A stretch of 64,000 nt of DNA from Anaerolineales bacterium (GTDB taxonomy: Bacteria > Chloroflexota > Anaerolineae > Anaerolineales > UBA11579), in contig JAHCII010000001.1 of the NCBI GenBank assembly GCA_026129305.1, positions 278,270-342,269 on the forward strand. The letters run 5' to 3'. The notes beneath the pieces were generated by a model, which was given only the letters and a program-made list of their open reading frames with translations, had not been told where the DNA came from and made no database searches. Positions 50,710 to 58,622 of this stretch are shown one piece after another; positions within the stretch are counted from its first letter, which is position 1, and the number at the start of each line of letters is the position of its first letter. A program made the translations under genes and the position numbers.

Positions 50710-51510
50710 TCACTTCCACCGCGTCAGAATGTTTTCACGCTGGAAGAGCTGCACCGCAAAGAAGAGCAAGGCCGCATCCACCAGCACCAGAGCGGCGGCC
50801 ACCCACAGCATAAATGTCTGATCGACCACCAACAGGCCGAACAATTGACCCATGAACAGCGCCGTGATTGGCAAGACCAGCAGCGCAGTGAGCTGTTCGG
50901 CCGCGCGCGGCTCGCTGACCCGCGAGGAGATCATCACCGCCAGGCTGACCCCGGCCAGAGACAGCAGCGGACCGACGGTAAAGATGCCCAGCAGCCACAG
51001 CGGGCTGAACAGTTGGGCGGCCACTGCCGGGCTGGCCAGGAAGTTTGCGCCGGCGACGAAGATGAAAAAGCTGGAAAATGAGCCCACCACGGCCGGGATG
51101 ACGGCCGCCAGGGCCTTGCCGGCCAGCAATTCTTCGGTGCTGATCGGTGTGGCCAGCAGTGGTTCCAGGGTGCGCGTATTCTTCTCGCCCACGATGCTGT
51201 AGGCGGCGATGGTCACCGGGATAATGGCCGGCATCATCAAAAACAGGATCATGAACTGCTGCAGCAGCAAGTATTGCCCGCAATCAACACCCTGTAGCGT
51301 GCCGCACAACTGGGCCATCATCTCGGCGCCCATGCCCATACCCAGCTCGCTTTCCAGACTGCTCATGTCCGTGGCCCCTTGCAGACCGCTGAGGATGCCG
51401 ATGGGAATGGCGCTAAAGAGCAGCGGCACGCCGATGGTGGTGTACAGCACGATGCGGTTGCGAAAAACCTCGTCCCATTCTTTGCGGATAATGATCCAGA
51501 TCTTTTTCAT
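50710..51510 (-). CDS. ABC-2 type transporter permease
   Basis: 266 residues. MKKIWIIIRKEWDEVFRNRIVLYTTIGVPLLFSAIPIGI is the typical amphipathic start and first helix of NatB-like ABC-2 permeases; further helices follow at about 90-112, 130-160, 165-195 and 215-250, with GEKNTRTLEPLLATPISTEELLAGK as the conserved cytoplasmic coupling loop. It pairs with the ATPase domain of the upstream fusion protein, whose stop it overlaps (ATGA-type, 51507-51510). The NatAB-like family exports sodium or peptides, but the substrate is unknown. Confidence 0.87.
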   Translation of the reverse strand: MKKIWIIIRKEWDEVFRNRIVLYTTIGVPLLFSAIPIGILSGLQGATDMSSLESELGMGMGAEMMAQLCGTLQGVDCGQYLLLQQFMILFLMMPAIIPVTIAAYSIVGEKNTRTLEPLLATPISTEELLAGKALAAVIPAVVGSFSSFFIFVAGANFLASPAVAAQLFSPLWLLGIFTVGPLLSLAGVSLAVMISSRVSEPRAAEQLTALLVLPITALFMGQLFGLLVVDQTFMLWVAAALVLVDAALLFFAVQLFQRENILTRWK

Positions 51511-53402
51511 GCTGCGCTTCCATTTTCCATGAGTTGCAGATAGACATCTTCCAAACTTTGGCGCATTTCGCCCACGAACTGGACCTGGGCGCCTAAATTG
51601 ACCAATTCAGCCACCAATTGAGGGTTGCGCTTCTCAGGGTCATCCAGTTTGACCACCAGTTTGTTGTCCAGGGTTTCCACGCTTTGCACAAAAGGCAGCG
51701 CCGCCAGCGCTTTGGCGAAGGCCGCCTTGGCCTTGCCCAGATGGAAGACCACCGAGCGCCCAAACAGCTGGCGGCGCAGATTGGTCGGCGTGTCCAGGGC
51801 CAGCAAGCGGCCGCGCAGCACGCCGATCTGGTCGCACAGGCGGTCGGCTTCGTCCAGGTTGTGCGTGCTAAGGATGATGGTGCGACCTTCCGTCTTGAGC
51901 TCCGAGATGAACTCGCGCACCAGGCGGGAGGCCTCAGGGTCCAGCCCACTGGTGGGCTCATCCAGAAAAAGCACCTTGGGCTCGTGCAGTAGCGCCCGGG
52001 CGATGGCCAGTTTTTGGCGCATGCCCTTGGAGAAGGTGCCCACCGGGTCATTGCGCCGCCCCCACAGGCCCAGCATGCGCAGGTAGCGCTCCACCTGCTT
52101 GTCCACCTTGGGGACCTCGTAGAGCTGGGCGAAAAAGCTCAGGTTGCGCTGGGCGCTGAGCTGCTCGTACATGCCCGGCGTCTCGGTCAGGATGCCGACT
52201 TCTTTGCGGATCAGGTTGTCTTCTTCGCCGATGCGGTGGCCGGCCACCCAGGCGTGACCGCGGGTCGGGGCGATCAGCGCGCTGAGCATGCGAATGGTGG
52301 TGGTTTTGCCGGCGCCGTTGGGCCCCAACAAGCCAAATACCTGGCCGGCGGGGATCTCTACGTTGAGCTCGTCCACCGCCGTGACGGTGCTGAACTGCTT
52401 GCCCAGGTCTTCTGTGGCGATCATCGTGCCGCGTTTGGGCGTGCGCGTCGGCGGCGGGTTGGTTTCACGTGAAACATCGGCTGTGTCGTCGCCGCGCCAC
52501 AGCAGGTAAGCGGCCAGCATCGCCCAAGGTAGCCCGCCGATCAAGCCGACGGGCAGTGGCCCCAGCAGTGGGTTGGGCTGCGCCTCCACGCCAAGAAAAA
52601 GGGCGTTGATGCCGGCGATGCCGTTGAGCCCGGCATGGGCGATGACCGCCGGCCAGACACTGCGCCCGCGCAGGGTCAGCCAACCAAACACGATGCCGAC
52701 TGTGATGCAGAACCAAGTCATCATCAAGATGCCGGTCCAGGGGGCGCCAAAGTAGCCGAAGCCGTAGTTGTGCCCCATGGCGATCACTGGGGCATGCCAG
52801 AGCCCCCAGATGACGCCCAGCAGCAGCATGGCTTTGCGGAAACCCAGCGGCATCAGCTTGTCTTGCAGGTAAGCGCGCCAGCCGAACTCCTCACCAAAAG
52901 TGAACAGGCTGTTGATCAACGGGGCCAACACCACCGCCTGCCCCAACTGGATCAGCATGATGGTCCAGACGTCAAACGGAATGGCCTGGCCGGTGACCTG
53001 GGCCGCGTTATTGAGCAGTTCGGAAAGCATTCCCAGTTCGGGGTCATAGTGCTGTGGAAAGATCAAGAAATAGACCACAGCGCCCAGCAGGGTCAGGACG
53101 GTCGGCAGCAGCCAGGCCAGGGCCGAGGCCTTCCAACGGCCCTCGCCCAGATTGAGGTTGAGGCCGCTGTTCTTCCAGCCTTCTTTGGTGATCATCCGAG
53201 TGAGGATGTGGGCGATGGCGGGTGACCACATGTAGAGCGTAGCGATCAGCACCAGTGCCAGGCTGATGCCGGTGTTGGGGATCAATTCCGGGCTGTCGAG
53301 GATGCCGCCGGTCAGGTGGACGGCCAGGGCGGTCAGCCAGGCCAAACCGAAGGCAATCGCTAAAAACAGAGTAATGCGGCGGGTGTCTAGTGCGGACTTC
53401 AT
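51507..53402 (-). CDS. Fusion of CPBP-family intramembrane protease and ABC ATPase
   Basis: 631 residues. Residues 1-300 are an eight-helix membrane domain with the CPBP (CAAX protease/bacteriocin-processing) motifs: GEEFGWRAYLQ (Glu171, Glu172, Arg176), IWGLWHAPV (His203) and IAHAGLN (His256). A hydrophilic linker (303-325, containing DVSRETN encoded by a parS-like site) leads to an ABC ATPase (326-631): Walker A GPNGAGKTTT (about 358-367), signature FSKGMRQKL, Walker B VLFLDEPTSGLDPEA, H-loop STHNLDEAD. The ATPase has its own internal ATG (M327) that might be used separately. SD TTAGGAG precedes the ATG. Confidence 0.87.
   Translation of the reverse strand: MKSALDTRRITLFLAIAFGLAWLTALAVHLTGGILDSPELIPNTGISLALVLIATLYMWSPAIAHILTRMITKEGWKNSGLNLNLGEGRWKASALAWLLPTVLTLLGAVVYFLIFPQHYDPELGMLSELLNNAAQVTGQAIPFDVWTIMLIQLGQAVVLAPLINSLFTFGEEFGWRAYLQDKLMPLGFRKAMLLLGVIWGLWHAPVIAMGHNYGFGYFGAPWTGILMMTWFCITVGIVFGWLTLRGRSVWPAVIAHAGLNGIAGINALFLGVEAQPNPLLGPLPVGLIGGLPWAMLAAYLLWRGDDTADVSRETNPPPTRTPKRGTMIATEDLGKQFSTVTAVDELNVEIPAGQVFGLLGPNGAGKTTTIRMLSALIAPTRGHAWVAGHRIGEEDNLIRKEVGILTETPGMYEQLSAQRNLSFFAQLYEVPKVDKQVERYLRMLGLWGRRNDPVGTFSKGMRQKLAIARALLHEPKVLFLDEPTSGLDPEASRLVREFISELKTEGRTIILSTHNLDEADRLCDQIGVLRGRLLALDTPTNLRRQLFGRSVVFHLGKAKAAFAKALAALPFVQSVETLDNKLVVKLDDPEKRNPQLVAELVNLGAQVQFVGEMRQSLEDVYLQLMENGSAA
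52461..52476. other. parS-like ParB-binding site, intragenic
   Basis: GGTTTCACGTGAAACA contains the perfect 14-bp palindrome GTTTCACGTGAAAC and matches the widely conserved parS consensus TGTTTCACGTGAAACA at 15 of 16 positions. It lies inside the fusion gene at the junction of the protease and ATPase domains, encoding VSRET. Confidence 0.8.
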
Positions 53403-53413
53403 ACGTCTCCTAA

Positions 53414-53429
53414 GGTTTCACGTGAAACA
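53414..53429. other. parS-like ParB-binding site, promoter-proximal
   Basis: A second identical GGTTTCACGTGAAACA, 12 bases upstream of the fusion gene start codon and adjoining a terminator hairpin. It lies 953 bases from the first copy. Confidence 0.8.
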
Positions 53430-53459
53430 CACTCCCAGTCTACACCCGGGAGTGTGTTT
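53425..53459 (-). terminator. Hairpin between the YtrA-type operon and fusion gene
   Basis: AAACACACTCCC / GGGAGTGTGTTT, a perfect 12-bp stem with an 11-base loop, overlaps the end of the second parS-like palindrome. On the minus strand it lies after the 53473-53877 gene and could reduce read-through into the fusion gene. Confidence 0.65.
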
Positions 53460-53472
53460 CGATACGCCGGTG

Positions 53473-53877
53473 TCAGACCAGCCCCAGCAGGTTGAGCACG
53501 ACGAAGGAGAGCACAAAAAGGGCCAGGATGGCGCCCACCACCCACAAGGCGATCCCGGCTTCGGATATGCCGTACGTGGTGCGATAGGGGTCGTACCCCT
53601 GCGGTCGGCTGGCGTCTTGCTGGCGGGCGCTTATTGGGCGGCGAAAACGCACGCGCGACTCGTCGAACTTTTCGAGCAGTTCCCAGTCTCCCTGGCGCTC
53701 TTCGGCGATGGCGTGCTGCAGGGCCTGGGGGTTGCGGAACTGGTTGGTGTGCGAACGCAGGATCTTGAACTCCCATTGGCTCAAGACTTGTGGGTCGTAG
53801 CGGGTCATGTCTTCCTCCTCTTGTTGGCGGGTGCGGGCGGCTTGGGCCGCCGCGGCGGCAACGGCTGCAGAACTCAT
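53473..53877 (-). CDS. Small membrane-anchored protein of unknown function
   Basis: 134 residues from ATG 53877 (MSSAAVAAAAAQAARTRQQEEEDMTRYD) with AAGGAGG upstream and an ATGA overlap with the GntR gene stop. The N-terminal part is cytosolic and charged: YDPQVLSQWEFKILRSHTNQFRNPQALQHAIAEERQGDWELLEKFDESRVRFRRP; one membrane helix ends the chain (about 109-132). The middle resembles a short stretch seen in proteins cotranscribed with YtrA-type regulators. Another good start is the ATG of MTRYDPQ. Function unknown. Confidence 0.7.
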   Translation of the reverse strand: MSSAAVAAAAAQAARTRQQEEEDMTRYDPQVLSQWEFKILRSHTNQFRNPQALQHAIAEERQGDWELLEKFDESRVRFRRPISARQQDASRPQGYDPYRTTYGISEAGIALWVVGAILALFVLSFVVLNLLGLV

Positions 53878-54287
53878 GGCGCCTCCTTGCGGTTGAAGCG
53901 GCGCAGGTCGCGCTTCCAACCTTCAAACTGTTTGTTGAAGATGGCCTGGGCCTGGGTGGGAGCAAACCCCAGGCGTTCGGCTTCGTGCAGAAAATGTTCG
54001 GCCAGCACGCTCAGTTGCTGGCGGCGCAGGCTTTCCGGGTCGCGCTTGGCCTGGCCGGAGATGAAGGTGCCGCGCCCGCGCTGGGTGGAGATGATGCCCT
54101 TTTTGTCCAGCAGGCGGTAGGCTCGCGCTACCGTGTTGAAGTTGACCTCCAGCTCGTTGGCCAGCTGGCGCACCGTCGGCAGCTTGTCGCCCGCGTGCAA
54201 CTGGCCGGCGTCCAAAGCGGCGCGCACCTGCTCTACGATCTGCAGGTAGACGGGGTGATGCGTGGTCAGATCAACAAGTATCTTCAT
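53874..54287 (-). CDS. GntR-family regulator, YtrA-type
   Basis: 137 residues from ATG 54287. The N-terminal wHTH reads MKILVDLTTHHPVYLQIVEQVRAALDAGQLHAGDKLPTVRQLANELEVNFNTVARAYRLLDKKGIISTQRGRGTFI (residues 1-76), classic GntR; the short tail of about 60 residues is the YtrA-subfamily effector-less dimerisation part. YtrA regulators repress adjacent ABC transporter operons answering to cell-envelope stress. The start codon lies three bases from four tandem TTGTAT octamers that overlap its promoter. It precedes the small membrane protein and the CPBP-ABC fusion locus on the same strand. Confidence 0.88.
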   Translation of the reverse strand: MKILVDLTTHHPVYLQIVEQVRAALDAGQLHAGDKLPTVRQLANELEVNFNTVARAYRLLDKKGIISTQRGRGTFISGQAKRDPESLRRQQLSVLAEHFLHEAERLGFAPTQAQAIFNKQFEGWKRDLRRFNRKEAP

Positions 54288-54289
54288 GA

Positions 54290-54319
54290 TTGTATCATTG
54301 TATATTTGTATTATTGTAT
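54290..54319. promoter_or_regulatory. Four 8-bp tandem repeats TTGTATNN, probable operator
   Basis: TTGTAT occurs at 54290, 54298, 54306 and 54314, with an exact eight-base period. The block covers the region just upstream of the GntR start codon, where its -10 (minus-strand TACAAT) should lie. It is a likely autoregulatory site. Confidence 0.6.
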
Positions 54320-54402
54320 ATATGCCGGGAGATTTTGTCAAGCATTGGATTGTCCCTTTTGTGGCCTGTTTGACGATTTAATAGATAGAGGCCAACCCAG
54401 CC

Positions 54403-54921
54403 ATGCCGCCACCAGACCCCGCCATGATCCGCAGCGCTCAACGCGACCGCGCCCAGTTCGCGGCGATCTATGAGCATTACGTCCAGCCTGTGTTCCGCTA
54501 CCTGTTCAGCCGGGTGGGCAACCGCCAGGATGCCGAAGAGCTGACCGCCCAGACCTTTCTGGCGGCGCTGGAGAGTTTGCCGGGCTATCGACACCGCGGC
54601 GCCTTCAGCGCCTGGTTGTTCTCGATTGCCCGGCGCAAAGCCGCCGACCACTTCCGCCGCCAAAGCCGCGCCGGCCGCCCCGCTGCGCCAGACGAAGTCG
54701 AGCAACTGGCGGCGGCTTCCGCTCAAGGACAGCTTGAACTCGCCGCGTTGATCGCCGGGTTGCCCACGGCTGAGCGCGAATTGCTGCAGTTACGCTACGT
54801 GGCCGACTTGAGCTTCACTGAGATCGGCGCGCTGCTGGGCCGCAAACCGGACACGGTCAAGAAAAGCGTCTATCGCTTGCTGGCGCGTTTACACGCTGAA
54901 ATGGAGTCCCCCAATGAGTGA
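54403..54921 (+). CDS. ECF RNA polymerase sigma factor
   Basis: 172 residues. Region 2: RDRAQFAAIYEHYVQPVFRYLFSRVGNRQDAEELTAQTFLAALESLPGYRHRGAFSAWLFSIARRKAADHFRRQ (about 15-86). Region 4: LAALIAGLPTAERELLQLRYVADLSFTEIGALLGRKPDTVKKSVYRLLARLHAEME (about 112-168). The size and layout are typical of extracytoplasmic-function sigma factors. Its last eight bases overlap the start of the beta-propeller protein, which may serve as its anti-sigma factor. The promoter is divergent from the GntR gene. Confidence 0.9.
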   Translation: MPPPDPAMIRSAQRDRAQFAAIYEHYVQPVFRYLFSRVGNRQDAEELTAQTFLAALESLPGYRHRGAFSAWLFSIARRKAADHFRRQSRAGRPAAPDEVEQLAAASAQGQLELAALIAGLPTAERELLQLRYVADLSFTEIGALLGRKPDTVKKSVYRLLARLHAEMESPNE

Positions 54922-57172
54922 CCAGCCCGCTGCCTATTTTGAAGAGCAAGTGCGCGCCACCCTGGCTGCGCCGGGGGCTGAAGCAACCTTTGTTCACCGC
55001 CTGCGCCAGCAACTCTTGGCAGAGGCCGCCGCCCCGCCGCGGCACCCCGCATGGCGGCGCGAGCTGGCGCTGGGCGCCGCGGCGCTCTTGCTGGCAGTGG
55101 TTTTGGCCCTCGGTCCGGGGCGGGTGCTGGCCCAGCAGGTGCTGGACTGGTTGGGCGGATACATCCCCGGCATCGGTTTCGTGCAGACTGAAGGCGGCTT
55201 GCGCGTTCTGGAAAGTCCCGTGACGGTTGAACGCGATGGCATCACCCTGCGCGTGGAGCAGGGTGTGATCGATGACCAGCGCACACGGCTGACGATCTTT
55301 TTCGAAGGCATTCGTCCCGATCAGTGGCCTAACGACGAAGCCGATGCGGGCTGCCTGCTGAACCCGTACCTGCTTACGCCGGAGGGCGAGCGCTTTGAAA
55401 GCTACCATGCCAGCGGAGGCGGCGGGCTCAATTGGCGAGAGATCAACTTGGAGACAACCAGCCTGCCGGCAGACGTGGGCCTGGTCACATTGGTCGCCCC
55501 TTGTGTGCCAGGCACCCGCACAGACAATGCTCTGCAGGATTGGCAGGCCTCCCTCAACTTCATCCCGGCCCCGGAGGGCTTTGAAGTGCTCCCGATCGTG
55601 CGCCTGCCGCACAACCCGCAAGAGACACCCCCACCCGCGGACGGAATCCGTCTTTCGGTCAATCAATTGGTGGAGGTCGAAGGCGGCTACCTGTTCCCCG
55701 TGTCCTTTTCCTGGGCGGATACGCCGTATGAGTTCGTCTCAATTTCTGAGCTTGAACTGCTGGATGCCAACGGCAGCCGCGTGCTGTTTGAAGTGGACTA
55801 TGCCAATAACTCCAGTGACTGGGAGAATAAATTAGAAACCTGGAGCATTCGCACCCAGACGACACAGATCGCTTCACCTCTGACGTTTCGCCTGCAAACG
55901 GTAACCACCTCACGCCAGCTGAGCACAGAGCAGAGGCCGGTGGTGGAGATTGACCTGGGGGACAACCCTCAAGATCAACAAGTCTGGCCGCTAAACCAGA
56001 CCCTTACCGTGGACGGTTACCAGCTTGAGGTGTTAACGGCGCGCTTTGTGGCCGCGGCGGATGGCAACTTTGGGCTGCAGCTGACGATACAGCTGGATGA
56101 ACAGCTGAACTCTGTCGGCTTTATTGACCCAGACAACCAGAGCCAGATGCTGTTTGGCGGGGGTGGCGGCGGAGGGGATGGCTCCATGGCCCAAATGATT
56201 GGCTATGACTATCTGCCGCGCGGCCTGCGCCGGATTGAGCTGTCCCATATGGAAGTGGTGGTTGAAGGCCCCTGGGAGACCCAGGTAGATCTGCCCCATG
56301 CGGCGCCCCAAACCACAACCAGCCAGCCCGAAACATCCGGCGCCTGCTTTAGTCGCTTGAGCTACCCGCAAGATGCCCAGCCAGCTGTGCTTGAGTGGCT
56401 GACCGGGACCGTGCTAGTCCAGGATTTCTCGGCCGGCGGTCCCCTGCCCGAGTTGGTCCTGATTTCGCTGCCGGACGCTCAACGCCAAACCATCGCGACC
56501 GGCAGCTCGGCCTTTCTCTCGCCGGATGGCGGCCAGGTGGCTTATGCCCGCGACGGCCTGCGCCTGTTTGATATCACCAGTGGGCAGGACCGTCTGTTAT
56601 TGGCCGGCAACCGCTATCGCCCGCTGGCCTGGTCGCCGGATGGGGCGCAATTGCTGCTGGGCGGCGACAGCTTGGCTGTGCTTAACGCGGATGGCAGCCA
56701 CTTACGGGCTGTGCCCGGCGACACACAGTATGTTGTCGCTGTGGCAGGCTGGCCGCCTGAGGGCCAACAGATCGTGGTCAGCCGCCTGAGCGCCAATGGC
56801 ACGGAATTGCAGTCTTTGGACTTGAACAGCGGCGCCACGCAAAGCTTGCATGTCTTCAATAATGTGAAGGGCGGATTCCCGACCTTGTCGCCAGATGGGC
56901 GCTATGCTACTTATGGCGAACAGCTCTTCGGCGGCTTCAATTACAGCCTGCATCTGGTCGAACTGCCCCAGGGGGCCGTGCGGGTACTGGCTGAATCTGA
57001 CGCAGAGCTTCAGTTCTCTGCCGGGGCCTGGATGGGTGCTGACTGGCTGCTGGTCAACGTGCTGGACGCAAACCGCTCCACCTGGGGGCCGCCACTACTC
57101 TTGAATATAAGTGACTGCAAGGTGTACACGCTGCCGCTGCCCGGCCTGCAGGTGATGGGCTGGGCGCCTTGA
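54914..57172 (+). CDS. Membrane protein with C-terminal TolB-like beta-propeller, probable anti-sigma partner
   Basis: 752 residues. A short cytoplasmic N-terminus (1-48; FEEQVRATLAAPGAEATFVHRLRQQLLAE), one membrane helix (about 52-72), then a large extracytoplasmic region. Residues 75-460 are a beta-rich sensor-like part, followed by TolB/WD40-like repeats with LSPDGGQVAYARDG, WSPDGAQLLLGGD, VAVAGWPPEGQQIVV and LSPDGRYATYGEQ (about 530-750). No zinc anti-sigma (ZAS) motif is seen at the N-terminus. The eight-base overlap with the sigma gene supports an anti-sigma or signalling role (inference). A poly-glycine tract lies near 410-420. Confidence 0.75.
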   Translation: MSDQPAAYFEEQVRATLAAPGAEATFVHRLRQQLLAEAAAPPRHPAWRRELALGAAALLLAVVLALGPGRVLAQQVLDWLGGYIPGIGFVQTEGGLRVLESPVTVERDGITLRVEQGVIDDQRTRLTIFFEGIRPDQWPNDEADAGCLLNPYLLTPEGERFESYHASGGGGLNWREINLETTSLPADVGLVTLVAPCVPGTRTDNALQDWQASLNFIPAPEGFEVLPIVRLPHNPQETPPPADGIRLSVNQLVEVEGGYLFPVSFSWADTPYEFVSISELELLDANGSRVLFEVDYANNSSDWENKLETWSIRTQTTQIASPLTFRLQTVTTSRQLSTEQRPVVEIDLGDNPQDQQVWPLNQTLTVDGYQLEVLTARFVAAADGNFGLQLTIQLDEQLNSVGFIDPDNQSQMLFGGGGGGGDGSMAQMIGYDYLPRGLRRIELSHMEVVVEGPWETQVDLPHAAPQTTTSQPETSGACFSRLSYPQDAQPAVLEWLTGTVLVQDFSAGGPLPELVLISLPDAQRQTIATGSSAFLSPDGGQVAYARDGLRLFDITSGQDRLLLAGNRYRPLAWSPDGAQLLLGGDSLAVLNADGSHLRAVPGDTQYVVAVAGWPPEGQQIVVSRLSANGTELQSLDLNSGATQSLHVFNNVKGGFPTLSPDGRYATYGEQLFGGFNYSLHLVELPQGAVRVLAESDAELQFSAGAWMGADWLLVNVLDANRSTWGPPLLLNISDCKVYTLPLPGLQVMGWAP

Positions 57173-57184
57173 GGCAAACCGGCC

Positions 57185-57190
57185 TATAAT
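57185..57190 (+). promoter_or_regulatory. -10 element of the 57199 membrane protein gene
   Basis: TATAAT eight bases before the ATG, with no SD; near-leaderless. Confidence 0.5.
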
Positions 57191-57198
57191 TTTGGGGC

Positions 57199-57702
57199 AT
57201 GCAATTTGACCGAACCTTGATTGTGGCAGCGGCATTGGTGGTACCGCCCACGCTGCTTGGCTTTGCTCCCCGCGACCCGGCCGGTTGGTTGCTGGCCCTT
57301 GCTGCCGGCCTTGGCCTGACGGCCTTCTTTTACTGGGTGCAACGCCGCATCCAATCCTTGGGGCGCGGCCAGTTGGGCCGCGAGATGGCGTTGGGCGCCT
57401 TGCTGCAGCCTCTGGCTGGCGCAGGATTGGTCAGCAGCCTTATGCTGGGCCGGATGTTGCTGGGCAGCTTGATCAACCCAGCCCAGGCCGCGGCCATAGC
57501 CACCCCAGGGCTGGACCCACTGACCGAGGGCCACCGGCCGTTTGCCCTGGCTGCCGACCTGGTGGAACTGGGCCTTGGCGGTTTGGCCGCCTTCGGCGTC
57601 TGGGCCTTGAACGTCTGCGGCCTGTCAATCCTGGCCTTGTTGTTTGCCTTGCTTTATCCACCGCTGCGCAATTGGCTGGGGCGCCCAACCCAAACGCCAT
57701 GA
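57199..57702 (+). CDS. Membrane protein of unknown function
   Basis: 167 residues with four predicted helices (about 7-24, 29-46, 63-90 and 118-152). MQFDRTLIVAAALVVPPTLLGFAPRDPAGWLLALAAGLGLTAFFYWVQRR at the start and VWALNVCGLSILALLFALLYPPLRNWLG near the end. No family recognised. The stop overlaps the AraC regulator start (ATGA), so the two genes are cotranscribed and the regulator may control or respond to this membrane protein. Confidence 0.7.
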   Translation: MQFDRTLIVAAALVVPPTLLGFAPRDPAGWLLALAAGLGLTAFFYWVQRRIQSLGRGQLGREMALGALLQPLAGAGLVSSLMLGRMLLGSLINPAQAAAIATPGLDPLTEGHRPFALAADLVELGLGGLAAFGVWALNVCGLSILALLFALLYPPLRNWLGRPTQTP

Positions 57703-58544
57703 CCGTCGCTCACTTGGGTGGCGCAAAGGCTCCTGGCCCGCCGCTGGACCTTTATGTCGAGACGCTGTGGTATCAAAATATCCCCATCTACCAGGCGCGC
57801 GAGATTATTCTGCCCAGTCCCTATGTGGAACTGATCTTCAACTTTGGCCAGCCCCACCGAGTGTATGAGGGAGCGGACCTGCAGGCCTATCAAGAGCATC
57901 CCGTCGCCTGGCTGGCCGGACCGCAGAGCCGCTACATCACGATCGAATCGCAGACCAGCCACATGGTCGGGGCCAGACTGAAGCCGGGTGGCGCGGCAGC
58001 TCTGTTCCCGCAGGCGGTGAACAGCTTTGCCGACCGCGTCGTGCCCCTAACCGAGATCATCGGGGTCCAGAAAACCTCCCAACTGCACGCCAGCTTGTTA
58101 GCCGCCGGCCCGCTGCGCTTTACCCTGCTGGAAGACTTTCTGCGTGCCCAACTCGACTCGCAGCGGCGTGGCCTGGCTCTGGTCTTGGCCGCAGTCGCCC
58201 GCATGCAGGCGGCCGGCGGCAACATTAACCTGGCCGCGCTCAGCGCCGAGTTGAACGTCAGTCACAAACACCTTATCCAGCAGTTCACTGTCCTGGTCGG
58301 ACTGCGGCCCAAGCAGTTCGCCCGGGTGTTGCGTTTCGCCGCGCTGCTGCCTGGCCTGGCCGCAGACGGCGCGCCGGACTGGGCCGCCTTGGCGCAAATG
58401 GCGGGATACCATGACCAGGCGCATTTCAATCGAGAATTCCAGCGCTTTGCTGGGTTGACGCCCCGCCAATACATCCAGCGGCGCCGGGCCTATCGAGAGG
58501 CCTATGACCTGGATGGGGATACGCGCTTTGTCCCATTGGGTTGA
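57699..58544 (+). CDS. AraC-family transcriptional regulator
   Basis: 281 residues from ATG 57699, overlapping the upstream stop. N-terminal domain (REIILPSPYVELIFNFGQPHRVYEG...AGPQSRYITIESQTSHMVGARLKPGGAAALF) of the DUF6597 type often seen with AraC; C-terminal HTH_18: NLAALSAELNVSHKHLIQQFTVLVGLRPKQFARVLRF and WAALAQMAGYHDQAHFNREFQRFAGLTPRQYIQRRR (about 175-265). Effector and targets are unknown. The upstream membrane protein may be part of the same response. Confidence 0.88.
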   Translation: MTVAHLGGAKAPGPPLDLYVETLWYQNIPIYQAREIILPSPYVELIFNFGQPHRVYEGADLQAYQEHPVAWLAGPQSRYITIESQTSHMVGARLKPGGAAALFPQAVNSFADRVVPLTEIIGVQKTSQLHASLLAAGPLRFTLLEDFLRAQLDSQRRGLALVLAAVARMQAAGGNINLAALSAELNVSHKHLIQQFTVLVGLRPKQFARVLRFAALLPGLAADGAPDWAALAQMAGYHDQAHFNREFQRFAGLTPRQYIQRRRAYREAYDLDGDTRFVPLG

Positions 58545-58622
58545 TCTGCCCGATCTCGGCGCCTATTGTGAGGCCGGCCCAAAGAGTAGAATGAGCGTCC
58601 TCCACTCCAGGAAGGAGCTGGC

